From the NCBI RefSeq assembly GCF_012844305.1, contig NZ_JABANE010000066.1, forward strand, positions 1 to 49,971: 49,971 bases of DNA, in the 5' to 3' direction. A program made the position numbers and the translations under genes. The notes below the pieces were generated by a model. The model was not told the origin of the DNA, did no database searches, and saw nothing but the letters and a program-made list of their open reading frames with translations. Positions 41,527 to 49,971 of this stretch are shown here, piece after piece. Position 1 is the first letter of the stretch. Each line of letters opens with the position of its first letter. This stretch comes from Flammeovirga aprica JL-4 (lineage in GTDB: Bacteria; Bacteroidota; Bacteroidia; Cytophagales; Flammeovirgaceae).

Positions 41527-43578
41527 TTGAACTTTCTAGAAACCATAACTTCGATAACATTACTTTCTCCATTAATAGGTGCCTTAGTCCTATTTATCAG
41601 AAAGGGGAATTTATATTCAGATAAAATTGCAACAACTTTAATCGGGTTAAGTGTCGTTGGGAATTTGTGTGTGTTCTACTACACTTGGAGCAATAGCCCT
41701 ATTGTTCTACAAGATGAGTGGTTCCTTTTGGGACAACATTCATTTAAGATGACCTTGAAAATTGATCAATTGAGCAGTGTGCTTTTGACAATGGTTTCAA
41801 TTGTATCACTTTTTGTACACATTTTTTCATCTGCTTACATGCAGGGAGACCCTAAGTATAAAAAGTATTTTACGCTTTTAGATCTTTTTACTTTTTCCAT
41901 GTATGGCGTATTGGTAAGTGATAATCTTATCATGCTTTATCTTTTCTGGGAACTTGTAGGTTTTTGTTCCTACATGCTGATCGGTTTTTGGAGAGAAAAG
42001 AATGAAGCGATTAAAGCAGCTAAAAAGGCATTTCTACTCAATAGAATTGGCGATGCAGGCTTTATGGTAGCTATCATTACACTGTATTCTACTTTTGGTA
42101 CGGTAAGTATTGAAGCACTTTCAGCTGAAATCGACCAATTACAGATACTTCCATTATACATTGTAGGAATTGGAATAACAATGGCAGCAATGGGTAAATC
42201 AGCTCAATTGCCACTGTCGGTTTGGCTTCCTGATGCCATGCAAGGACCAACTCCAGTTTCAGCGTTAATTCACGCAGCGACAATGGTTGCAGCAGGTATT
42301 TATTTATTGGCACGATGCTTTTTCGTGTTACCGGCAGAAATACAATTACTGATAGGGATTGTAGGAGGATTGACCGCCTTTCTAGGTGCATTCTCAGCCT
42401 TATCTCAAAATGATATTAAAAGAATTTTAGCCTACTCAACAATTTCTCAGTTAGGTTATATGATGATTGGAATTGGTGTTGGAGATCCTGAGGCTTCTAT
42501 TTTCCATCTAACTACTCATGCCTTTTTCAAAGCAGGTCTTTTCTTAGGAGCAGGTTCGATCATTCATAGCATGCATCAAGTGTCATGTGATATCTGTAAA
42601 GGTTTCGACCCGCAGGATATTCGTTGGATGGGTAATTTAAAACAATATATGCCAAAAACATTTATTGGTTTCAGTATATGTTTAGCAGGTTTGATGGGAT
42701 TGCCGTTTACATCAGGTTTCCTTTCTAAAGATGCTATCCTTTCTTCTTTATTAGTGAAAGCATCAAATGGAGGCTGGGAGTGGACATTATTAGCCGTTTT
42801 AGGTTTTACAGCGGCGGCTTTTACGGCCTTTTATTCTATTCGATTATTGTATCAAGTCTTCTTCGGTAAGTTGGGTATCGCAAACCATAAGGTATGTAAA
42901 GACTGCTTAGTTTTACCTAAAGAAGTGAATAATAGAATGACAGTTCCAGTTATTTTATTGGGGTCGTTTACATTATGGTTTTTCTATGCCTTGTCACCTT
43001 TTGAGACCTCACATACATGGCTTCAAAACGGCTTAAGTCTGGCAACAGTTAATACTGAAAGTGTCCATACTTTAGGATTAATCTTGTCAATGAGTGTAGT
43101 ATTGTTAGGGGCGGGAGGAGCATATATGGTTTACTTCAAAGAGGCTTTCTCATCTGTAAAGAAACAATTGAAATCGTCATCACTACATAAACTGTCTTAT
43201 AACTTTGCCTACTTGGACGAAGGATATAAGATGGGAGTTAAAACCACGTTATTCACTGCAAACAAATTGGAGAATATTCCTCATGCAGATGAACACTTTG
43301 TCAATGTGACCATTCAAACTTCAGAATTTGTAAGAGGTTTCGATGATAAAGTGGTTGACTTCTTTGTAAAGGTATTTGCCGTAGCCAATGTGGTATTTGG
43401 TCATATGCTGGCTTGGTTTGATAGAGTAATTGTAGATGGAGTTGTTACTCTGATTACAAAAATACTAGCTCTTTTTGGAGATGTATTTAGAAAGCCACAA
43501 GGGGAAAGAACACAGAGTATGATTGCATGGTCAATCTTCTTACTCCTGATTATGGTACTAGTACTCTGGTTTATTTAG
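41527..43578 (+). CDS. nuoL: NADH-quinone oxidoreductase subunit L
   Basis: 683 residues from a TTG at 41527, in frame with the first membrane helix. Antiporter-like core: LDLFTFSMYGVLVSDNLIML, Glu142 in FWELVGFCSYMLIGFW, Lys224 in MGKSAQLPLSVWLPDAM, PTPVSALIHAATMVAAG and MGLPFTSGFLSKDAIL. About 15 membrane segments plus the C-terminal lateral helix and a final anchor (LLLIMVLVLWF). It pumps protons in complex I. A periplasmic/cytoplasmic stretch with CDICKG and CKDC holds four cysteines, not usual for NuoL as I recall it. Confidence 0.97.
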   Translation: MNFLETITSITLLSPLIGALVLFIRKGNLYSDKIATTLIGLSVVGNLCVFYYTWSNSPIVLQDEWFLLGQHSFKMTLKIDQLSSVLLTMVSIVSLFVHIFSSAYMQGDPKYKKYFTLLDLFTFSMYGVLVSDNLIMLYLFWELVGFCSYMLIGFWREKNEAIKAAKKAFLLNRIGDAGFMVAIITLYSTFGTVSIEALSAEIDQLQILPLYIVGIGITMAAMGKSAQLPLSVWLPDAMQGPTPVSALIHAATMVAAGIYLLARCFFVLPAEIQLLIGIVGGLTAFLGAFSALSQNDIKRILAYSTISQLGYMMIGIGVGDPEASIFHLTTHAFFKAGLFLGAGSIIHSMHQVSCDICKGFDPQDIRWMGNLKQYMPKTFIGFSICLAGLMGLPFTSGFLSKDAILSSLLVKASNGGWEWTLLAVLGFTAAAFTAFYSIRLLYQVFFGKLGIANHKVCKDCLVLPKEVNNRMTVPVILLGSFTLWFFYALSPFETSHTWLQNGLSLATVNTESVHTLGLILSMSVVLLGAGGAYMVYFKEAFSSVKKQLKSSSLHKLSYNFAYLDEGYKMGVKTTLFTANKLENIPHADEHFVNVTIQTSEFVRGFDDKVVDFFVKVFAVANVVFGHMLAWFDRVIVDGVVTLITKILALFGDVFRKPQGERTQSMIAWSIFLLLIMVLVLWFI

Positions 43579-43611
43579 TCGTGTAAACTAACAAAAGTAT
43601 ATATATAGATT

Positions 43612-45360
43612 ATGTCGCAGTTATTGCTCACATTATTAGTTTTTATTCCAATTTTTGGAACGTTTGTAATTCTTTTATTGCCGAATAGTTTAAAAAATCA
43701 GTTCGGTAAAATTACTATTGGTATTAACTCCTTTCAGTTGCTGATAGCGTCCTACCTTATGATGGGGTATGAAGGATTGTCAGAGAAAATGAATGGTATT
43801 TTATCATTGGATACTTTTCAGTATTTAGAAAAATCAGAGTGGATTGTGTTAAACCTCGGTACGTTTGGCCGTCTTTCGGCAGATTACACCTTGGGGGTTG
43901 ACGGATTAAGTAACTCTATGATTCTTCTTACTGCAATAGTGATGGTAATTGGAGCAATTTCTTCATTAGAAATAAAACATAAAAGAAGAGGATTCTATGC
44001 TTTATACTTACTGTTAAGTGGTACAATCATGGGCTGTTTCCTTGCGTTGGATTTCTTCCTGTTCTATTTATTCTTTGAATTTATGCTACTACCTATGTAC
44101 TTCTTAATTGGTATTTGGGGTGGAAAGAACAGTGAATATGCATCCATCAAATTCTTTATATATACGTTAGTAGGTTCGATTTTCATTTTGGTGATCATGA
44201 TTGCTTTAGCGGCGTCAGTTATTGATCCAATTGCCACTGCAGTACAATTAGGCTTAGTAGAATCATTACAACAAGTAACACCTGATATTATTGAGAAGGT
44301 TCATGTAATGTTAGTTTCAGGAGAAATTGAGCAGTCTAACTTGGTGAGAACATTCTCATTAGTACACATGATGGACTCATCGAATTATATTCCAAACGCA
44401 ATCCTATCACTGGATTCAGGAGCAATGCTATTCGGTACACATGTGAGATTCATAGCCTTCTTAATGGTCTTTATTGGTTTTGCAATTAAGTTGCCAGTCG
44501 TTCCATTACACACATGGTTGCCTGATGCCCACGTTGAAGCACCAACTTCGATTTCAGTTGTGCTTGCAGGTATCTTGCTTAAAATTGGTGGTTACGGCAT
44601 GTTGAGAATTGCGTATTCGATCTTCCCTGATGGTGCCCATCACTTTGCTTGGTACATTGCTCTTGGAGGTGTGATTTCGATTTTATACGGTGCATTCGTA
44701 GCACTAGGAACTCATAACTTGAAGAGAATGATTGCATACTCATCTGTATCTCATATGGGATTTGTGATGTTGGGTATTGCTTCATTAACCGCTGAAGGTA
44801 TTTCAGGTGCTATTTTCCAGATGTTCTCACACGGTATTATTTCAGCGGCCTTATTCTTGATTGCAGGGGTGCTTTATTATAGAACAGGTAATTTAGAAAT
44901 AGAAAACTACAGTGGTTTATCTTCTAAAATGCCTCGTTATACAATGCTTGCGACCATAGCCTTTTTTGCCTCATTAGGTTTACCAGGTTTCTCAGGTTTT
45001 ATGGCGGAATTATTTGTCTTTTTAGGAGCATTTAATTCATCAGCAGTAAACAATCTTGTGCCAAGATGGATGACAATTGTAGCGACACTAGGTTTGGTAT
45101 TAAGTGCAGCTTATTACCTATGGGCAATGCAAAGAATCTTCCTTGGTAAATACTACTTGAAGGATGAAACGGTAGACGAGAAATTAGTTGATCTCTCAAT
45201 GAGAGAGTTAATCATGCTTTCACCATTAGCTGTGATTACATTAGTGTTGGGTGTTTATCCAAAATTATTAATCAACCTTATTGAAGGAAGTGTAACTGTA
45301 TTTGTAGAGTTTGCCAACTACGTAGGTTTGGATTATATCAAAGCAATCATTGGTGCTTAA
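43612..45360 (+). CDS. nuoM: NADH-quinone oxidoreductase subunit M
   Basis: 582 residues, longer than the ~500 of E. coli NuoM. Antiporter core: LSADYTLGVDGLSNSMILLT, LFFEFMLLPMYFLIGIWGG (pump Glu), IKLPVVPLHTWLPDAHVEAPTS (pump Lys), LKRMIAYSSVSHMGFVMLGI and LPGFSGFMAELFVFLG. The extra length includes a hydrophilic insertion at about 205-275, between membrane segments 5 and 6. It starts 33 bp after nuoL. Confidence 0.97.
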   Translation: MSQLLLTLLVFIPIFGTFVILLLPNSLKNQFGKITIGINSFQLLIASYLMMGYEGLSEKMNGILSLDTFQYLEKSEWIVLNLGTFGRLSADYTLGVDGLSNSMILLTAIVMVIGAISSLEIKHKRRGFYALYLLLSGTIMGCFLALDFFLFYLFFEFMLLPMYFLIGIWGGKNSEYASIKFFIYTLVGSIFILVIMIALAASVIDPIATAVQLGLVESLQQVTPDIIEKVHVMLVSGEIEQSNLVRTFSLVHMMDSSNYIPNAILSLDSGAMLFGTHVRFIAFLMVFIGFAIKLPVVPLHTWLPDAHVEAPTSISVVLAGILLKIGGYGMLRIAYSIFPDGAHHFAWYIALGGVISILYGAFVALGTHNLKRMIAYSSVSHMGFVMLGIASLTAEGISGAIFQMFSHGIISAALFLIAGVLYYRTGNLEIENYSGLSSKMPRYTMLATIAFFASLGLPGFSGFMAELFVFLGAFNSSAVNNLVPRWMTIVATLGLVLSAAYYLWAMQRIFLGKYYLKDETVDEKLVDLSMRELIMLSPLAVITLVLGVYPKLLINLIEGSVTVFVEFANYVGLDYIKAIIGA

Positions 45361-45370
45361 TAGATAAATT

Positions 45371-46828
45371 ATGGAACAAGACTTATCGTCAAAATTATCA
45401 AATATCGTTGAGAGCTTGCCTTTTTTAGTTTCAGAATTAGGTATTGCTGTTCTATTGATTGCGATTATTCTTATTGATTTAATTTTTAAGCAGATCAATA
45501 AAAAACACCTTTATATCTTAGTGGGTTTAGGGCTTTTGGTGGATATCTTATACTTGACATTTCTTGCTGAAGCTACCGTAAGCAAACTTATGCTGTTTAC
45601 GCTGATTCAAGACAGTTGGAGTATAAAACTTAGAATTTTATGTGATGTTTGTACAATTTTGTTGCTCATTCATCTGTATTTTAATTCAAGTGAAAGGACC
45701 TCCAAAACAAAACTTTCAGGGGAAGGTGAATGGATGACGATGGCACTTGGTATCTTACTTGGTGCTCATGTACTTACAATGGCCAATGATTTTATTGTGG
45801 CCATTTTAGCTTTAGAATTAATGTCTCTTCCGTCTTACTTATTGACTGCCTTTAAAGGAGATAAGAAAGGTGTAGAAGCGTCCATAAAATATTTCCTCTT
45901 TGGAGCTGTAGCAACCGCCATTACTATTTATGGTATGTCACTGCTTTATGGGTTAACCTCAACAATCGATCTTCAAGGAATAGCATCTTATTCAAAATCA
46001 TTTTCACCTCTATATATCACAGGTGCGATTTTAGTAATGATGGGTTTTGTATTTAAGCTTGGAGGTTTCCCGATGCATATTTGGGTACCCGATGTTTATC
46101 AATCTGCACCGATAGAAGCAGTCGCATTTTTCTCTACGTTGCCAAAAGTAGGTGCAACAGTTTTCTTGTATAGATTCTTAGTTGAAGCTCAATTAATCGA
46201 TAATCCATACATCAGTAACTTCCTTTTAGCAACTGGCGTACTGTCAATGTTTATAGGTAACCTTGCAGCAATCTTCCAGAAGGGTTTGAGAAGGTTAATG
46301 GGTTACAGTACTATTGCTAGTGCTGGATTGATCATTATTGCGCTATTGAATAAAGAAGAAATTGCAGCAAATGCCCTCTTTTACTTTTTATGGGTATATG
46401 TAATTGCCAATTATGTAATGTTCTATTTTATTGGTGAAGTTGAAAAAGAAAAAGGGACAGATAATCTGCAAGAGCTTGAAGGTTTAGGCTGGTCAAACAA
46501 TGCCGTATTGTGGGGCCCTGCAACTATCTTGGCAGTAGTATCTTTGATAGGTCTTCCACCATTAGCAGGTTTTACAGCAAAACTCTTGATTTTTACATCG
46601 CTTTGGGAACTTTATAATACCAATTCAGACATCGTTTATGTAGTTGTATTGTTCCTTGGACTTTTGAATACAGCCATTTCGTTAGTTTATTATCTGAAAA
46701 TCCCTTTCTTCCTTTACAGACGAAACACAAAGGGACAGATCAATATAAATATTGCTTTATCTAGATTTATTGTTATTTTGGGGGTGTTCTTGGTACTAAC
46801 CTTCCTGGTGCCTTCGCTTATCATATAA
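45371..46828 (+). CDS. nuoN: NADH-quinone oxidoreductase subunit N
   Basis: 485 residues, normal size. Signatures: FIVAILALELMSLPSYLLTAF (pump Glu), KYFLFGAVATAITIYGMSLL, FKLGGFPMHIWVPDVYQSAP (pump Lys), LRRLMGYSTIASAG and LIGLPPLAGFTAKLLIFTSL. It is an antiporter-type membrane-arm subunit of complex I. It starts 10 bp after nuoM. The hybrid kinase gene follows after 15 bp, with no terminator between. Confidence 0.97.
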   Translation: MEQDLSSKLSNIVESLPFLVSELGIAVLLIAIILIDLIFKQINKKHLYILVGLGLLVDILYLTFLAEATVSKLMLFTLIQDSWSIKLRILCDVCTILLLIHLYFNSSERTSKTKLSGEGEWMTMALGILLGAHVLTMANDFIVAILALELMSLPSYLLTAFKGDKKGVEASIKYFLFGAVATAITIYGMSLLYGLTSTIDLQGIASYSKSFSPLYITGAILVMMGFVFKLGGFPMHIWVPDVYQSAPIEAVAFFSTLPKVGATVFLYRFLVEAQLIDNPYISNFLLATGVLSMFIGNLAAIFQKGLRRLMGYSTIASAGLIIIALLNKEEIAANALFYFLWVYVIANYVMFYFIGEVEKEKGTDNLQELEGLGWSNNAVLWGPATILAVVSLIGLPPLAGFTAKLLIFTSLWELYNTNSDIVYVVVLFLGLLNTAISLVYYLKIPFFLYRRNTKGQININIALSRFIVILGVFLVLTFLVPSLII

Positions 46829-46843
46829 TGACTAACAGATAAA

Positions 46844-49828
46844 ATGTATATCAACTCTTTTGTTTTCGCGATTCTAATCTCTTTTACCATTGGTTTAATT
46901 ATCATTTTGGTATCAATGTATGTGCGCCTAGTAGCAAGACAAAAGAAGACTATTGCCAATGGTATTCGTAACTTCAGAATGCTCAATCTCCTAATGGAGC
47001 ATTCCTCTGATGTTATTTTTTCTGTTGATAAATCCTTCAATTATCTCGCTTTTAATAATGCACATGCTCAAACCATGTATTCTGTCTATGGAAAAAAAAT
47101 AGAAGTTGGCAAGAATATATTGGATTACATGAGGGTGAAAAATGATGCTGATGTAGCTGAGAATGATATAAAAAGGGCATTAGAGGGAGAGAAATATTCT
47201 GTGATACGGTCTTATGGTGACGAGCAGAATTTTACTAGAGCCTATTTTGAAGCTACATATAACCCCATAATGAGCGATGATGAAATTGTGGGGGTATCAG
47301 TTGTGGTAAGAAATGTGACGGAATATATTTTATCTCAAGAAAACCTAAAGCGAAGCGAAAGAAAATACAAACAACTTTTCCATTATAATTATTTAGGTGC
47401 CTTAATTATTAAGGATAACACCATTATTGATGCTAATGATACAGCAACTCATCAATTAGGGATGGAAACCCATGACTTGTTGGGTATGTCATTTGAAGAA
47501 CTTTTTGGTATTGGTGAACTTGATATTACGGAAGGGGAAAAGATTGTGAAATTTGCCAGACTTGAAAGGGTCTTCAATCTAAGAAAAGAAACAATAGGGG
47601 ATGAGAAGAATCTTCAAGATATCGTTTTCATCGATAATATTACTGAAAAGTACGCAGCAGAACAGGAGCTAAAGGAGGCTCATAAGCAAACTAAAGTCTT
47701 AATTGAAAGTGCTAAAAGTTATATCTTCTCAATCGATACCAATTTTAAATTCATTTCTTTCAATACCAAATTCAGAGATCTAATTAAAAACCTTTTAAAT
47801 ATTGATATAGAAGAAGGTGATTGTTTAAATAGTGCTCCTTATACAAAACTTTTTGAATATTATAGTCCTCATTTTGAAAGAGCTTTCCAACAAAAGGAAA
47901 TTTTTGAGACAGAATTCCAGTTTGATAATAATGTTTTCATCCAATCGGTTTTTTCACCATTGGTCAATGTCAATAATGAGATTTATGCCATAGCGGTGTA
48001 TAACTTAGATATAACAGAAAAATGGAAACACGAATTACAGATTAAGCAGCTGAATAGCTCATTGGAACAAAAGGTAAAGGAGAGAACTTTTGAGCTGAAT
48101 CAACAACAGCTAAAACTTGATTTAGCTCTAAATGCCGCCAAAATTGGTGCATGGTCTTTTACTCCTGATGAGAAATTTACATGGGATCAGAAAATCAGTA
48201 AGATTTTTGGGATTAGTGATACCCCCGCTCATAAACCATTAAAAACTTTTTTAGGTACTGTAGTAAGGGAAGAACGCCTGAAAATTGTGTCTTTATTCCA
48301 CAAAATCTTTTTAGGACAGCTTCATAATGTAAATATATCTGTAAAGATCAACCATAGTGTCAGAGGGATACAGTATATTCAGATTTATGGTAAATCTAGA
48401 CTTCAGAATGGGAAGTACGAAATGCACGGTGTATGCTGGAACTTAACACAACAGAAAAAGGTAGAATTTGAATTGAAGGAAGCTCGTAATGCAGCTGAGA
48501 AATCAAATAAAGCCAAAAGTATGTTCTTGGCGAATATTTCACATGAAATACGTTCTCCTTTAAATGCGATAATTGGTCTAAGTAATGTATTGTATCGTAA
48601 GTCTTTCTCCGAAAATCTTTCTGAAGAGTTTATTGAACAGCTAAGGTATATCTACTTTAATGGCGAATACCTGTCAGAGCTGATCAATAATATTTTAGAT
48701 TATTCCAGAATTGATGCAGGGAAAATGCAGGTTTTCCATGAAAGAATTGATATTAGAAGTTTTATCAATTTAGTTGTGAAAATCCATACGCCTTCAGCTC
48801 ACGAAAAAGAAGTGGTCATCAATACTGAAATTAGTGAGAATGTACCCACTCATTTTGTGACAGATTCTACTAAATTCAGACAGGTCTTGACCAATCTTCT
48901 TACCAATGCGATTAAATTTACCAAGGAGAAAACAAAAATTAAGATCATAGTGTCTGCCAATGATGAGTGCCTGCAACTCTCTGTACACGATCAGGGTATT
49001 GGTATTTCTGAAGATAGAATTGATGTGATTTTTGATTCTTTTGAGCAAGCGGATAACTCTGTGACAAGGCAATATGGAGGGACTGGATTAGGTTTGGCAA
49101 TCTCTAAAAAACTAGTAGAAATGCTGAAAGGGCAGATCAGAGTTTATAGTATAGAAGGAGAAGGAGCAACATTTATTGTTCAGTTGCCGATTATTGAAGC
49201 GGATCGTAATGAGATCTTGGAAGAGAATGGCAGAGAGGCAGAGGTTTCGTTTAAGCCAGATTCTAAAGTGCTGATTGTAGAAGATAATAAAATGAATCAG
49301 TTCATGATGAAAGCACTTTTCAAACAGCTTTCATTGGAATGTGAGATAGCTGAAAATGGCCAAGAAGCAATTGAACAGATCAAAGAAACTAACTATGACC
49401 TTATTCTGATGGATTTGCATATGCCAATCCTGGGAGGTATTGAAACAACGGAAAAACTACGTCAGGATTTAGGGGTGACAACGCCAGTTGTTGCTTTGAG
49501 TGCTGATGCTTATTGGGATAAGAGATTCCATGCTTTTGCAGTGGGAATTAATGATTATCTGACGAAGCCTTTGGATAGAAATGACTTGATCAATACATTG
49601 AAAAAGTACTTGCTAAAAGATCAGGCTCATATTAAGAAATACTTTGATCCTAATGATCATAAAGAATTGATTCTTGAAATTAAAGAACTCACTATGGCTA
49701 CAAGTCTTAGTGCAGAACATAGACTTTCAAGGTTGAAATCAATTTATATTCTGCTTCAAGAGTATGATACTGGCTTCAGCAAGTATATTGATTACTTAGG
49801 GAACCCTGGTAAATACTTAATCTACTAA
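46844..49828 (+). CDS. Hybrid sensor histidine kinase with PAS domains and receiver
   Basis: 994 residues. One N-terminal membrane helix (about 5-30) and no large periplasmic sensor. Four PAS-type domains in the cytoplasm: about 45-165, 175-275, 285-400 and 425-545 (the last PAC-like, IQIYGKSRLQNGKYEMHGVC), with coiled linkers. HisKA has His567 (ISHEIRSPLNAIIGLSN). HATPase has the N-box LTNLLTNAIKFT, G1 VHDQGIGI and G2 YGGTGLGLAISKKLVEMLKG. The receiver (about 802-925) has Asp857 (LILMDLHMP) and TKPLD. A further ~65-residue helical tail is not a recognisable HPt. It lies 15 bp after nuoN, so it may be cotranscribed with complex I genes. A sensor in respiratory operons is plausible but unproven. 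Confidence 0.95.
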   Translation: MYINSFVFAILISFTIGLIIILVSMYVRLVARQKKTIANGIRNFRMLNLLMEHSSDVIFSVDKSFNYLAFNNAHAQTMYSVYGKKIEVGKNILDYMRVKNDADVAENDIKRALEGEKYSVIRSYGDEQNFTRAYFEATYNPIMSDDEIVGVSVVVRNVTEYILSQENLKRSERKYKQLFHYNYLGALIIKDNTIIDANDTATHQLGMETHDLLGMSFEELFGIGELDITEGEKIVKFARLERVFNLRKETIGDEKNLQDIVFIDNITEKYAAEQELKEAHKQTKVLIESAKSYIFSIDTNFKFISFNTKFRDLIKNLLNIDIEEGDCLNSAPYTKLFEYYSPHFERAFQQKEIFETEFQFDNNVFIQSVFSPLVNVNNEIYAIAVYNLDITEKWKHELQIKQLNSSLEQKVKERTFELNQQQLKLDLALNAAKIGAWSFTPDEKFTWDQKISKIFGISDTPAHKPLKTFLGTVVREERLKIVSLFHKIFLGQLHNVNISVKINHSVRGIQYIQIYGKSRLQNGKYEMHGVCWNLTQQKKVEFELKEARNAAEKSNKAKSMFLANISHEIRSPLNAIIGLSNVLYRKSFSENLSEEFIEQLRYIYFNGEYLSELINNILDYSRIDAGKMQVFHERIDIRSFINLVVKIHTPSAHEKEVVINTEISENVPTHFVTDSTKFRQVLTNLLTNAIKFTKEKTKIKIIVSANDECLQLSVHDQGIGISEDRIDVIFDSFEQADNSVTRQYGGTGLGLAISKKLVEMLKGQIRVYSIEGEGATFIVQLPIIEADRNEILEENGREAEVSFKPDSKVLIVEDNKMNQFMMKALFKQLSLECEIAENGQEAIEQIKETNYDLILMDLHMPILGGIETTEKLRQDLGVTTPVVALSADAYWDKRFHAFAVGINDYLTKPLDRNDLINTLKKYLLKDQAHIKKYFDPNDHKELILEIKELTMATSLSAEHRLSRLKSIYILLQEYDTGFSKYIDYLGNPGKYLIY

Positions 49829-49862
49829 CAATGAGTTATTTACTTGTTATAAAATGTAAAAA

Positions 49863-49903
49863 AGACCCCGAAAAATGTCGAATTAGGCTTTTTTCGGGGT
49901 TTT
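49863..49903 (+). terminator. Terminator after the hybrid kinase
   Basis: Stem ACCCCGAAAAA (49865-49875) with TTTTTTCGGGGT (49889-49900) and a T tail; it closes the nuoK-to-kinase unit. Confidence 0.9.
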
Positions 49904-49971
49904 AACTTGCATAAATTTGAGTTCCAACAAAAAATCTATTACAAGTCTGACTCAAATATAACATGCAATTC

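Noticed and set aside
39831..49828. Response regulator and hybrid kinase as a cognate pair
   Set aside because: They are more than 6 kb apart, separated by a terminator and the nuo genes, and the kinase has its own receiver.

Overview
This is a low-GC, gene-dense segment of a Bacteroidota chromosome, most likely a gliding marine Cytophagales (Flammeovirga-like; the genus is inference). The evidence is a GldC gliding protein, a PorV-type outer-membrane protein, DUF4292 and DUF3467 proteins, many 'SPI-Gln' and lipobox signal peptides, almost no Shine-Dalgarno sequences, and several Bacteroidota -7 boxes (TAnnTTTG). No tRNA, rRNA or CRISPR was seen.

Layout. Positions 1-71 are the 3' end of a group II intron (domain V half plus domain VI). 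157-3398: a lipoprotein, holA, a QueD-like enzyme, an ABM monooxygenase and gldC. 3700-7071 is the most unusual part. A MarR-type regulator with a C-terminal four-cysteine tail lies beside a CPVC thioredoxin-like mini-protein, two paralogous secreted proteins (the second broken by a 76-bp deletion) and a DUF2024 protein. Four copies of one palindrome (core TTAGGAnTCCTAA) sit in front of these transcription units. I read this as a self-contained thiol- or metal-responsive regulon. 7175-18263 is mostly housekeeping: DUF72, pyrG, yidC, a PurF-type amidotransferase, LRR proteins, a DCC protein and a 2-hydroxyacid dehydrogenase.

18430-22204 encodes a secreted caspase/TPR/WG-repeat protein split by an apparent 2-nt frameshift. 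A TPM protein, valS and a DUF4292 lipoprotein follow, with a perfect 44-bp palindrome after valS. 26973-32711 is a minus-strand series: porV2-like, TPR, TPR-PD40, PTPS and lpxB, with a nested-hairpin repeat between PTPS and lpxB. 32957-39667 holds assorted single genes (SixA, AcuI-like, GNAT, TruA-like, a four-repeat membrane protein, CsaA, DUF3467, NdpA).

39831-49828 contains an OmpR-type response regulator, a cyclophilin-fold protein with degenerate active site, the proton-pumping membrane arm genes nuoK-L-M-N without the other complex I genes, and a 994-residue hybrid histidine kinase 15 bp after nuoN. A strong terminator closes the window.
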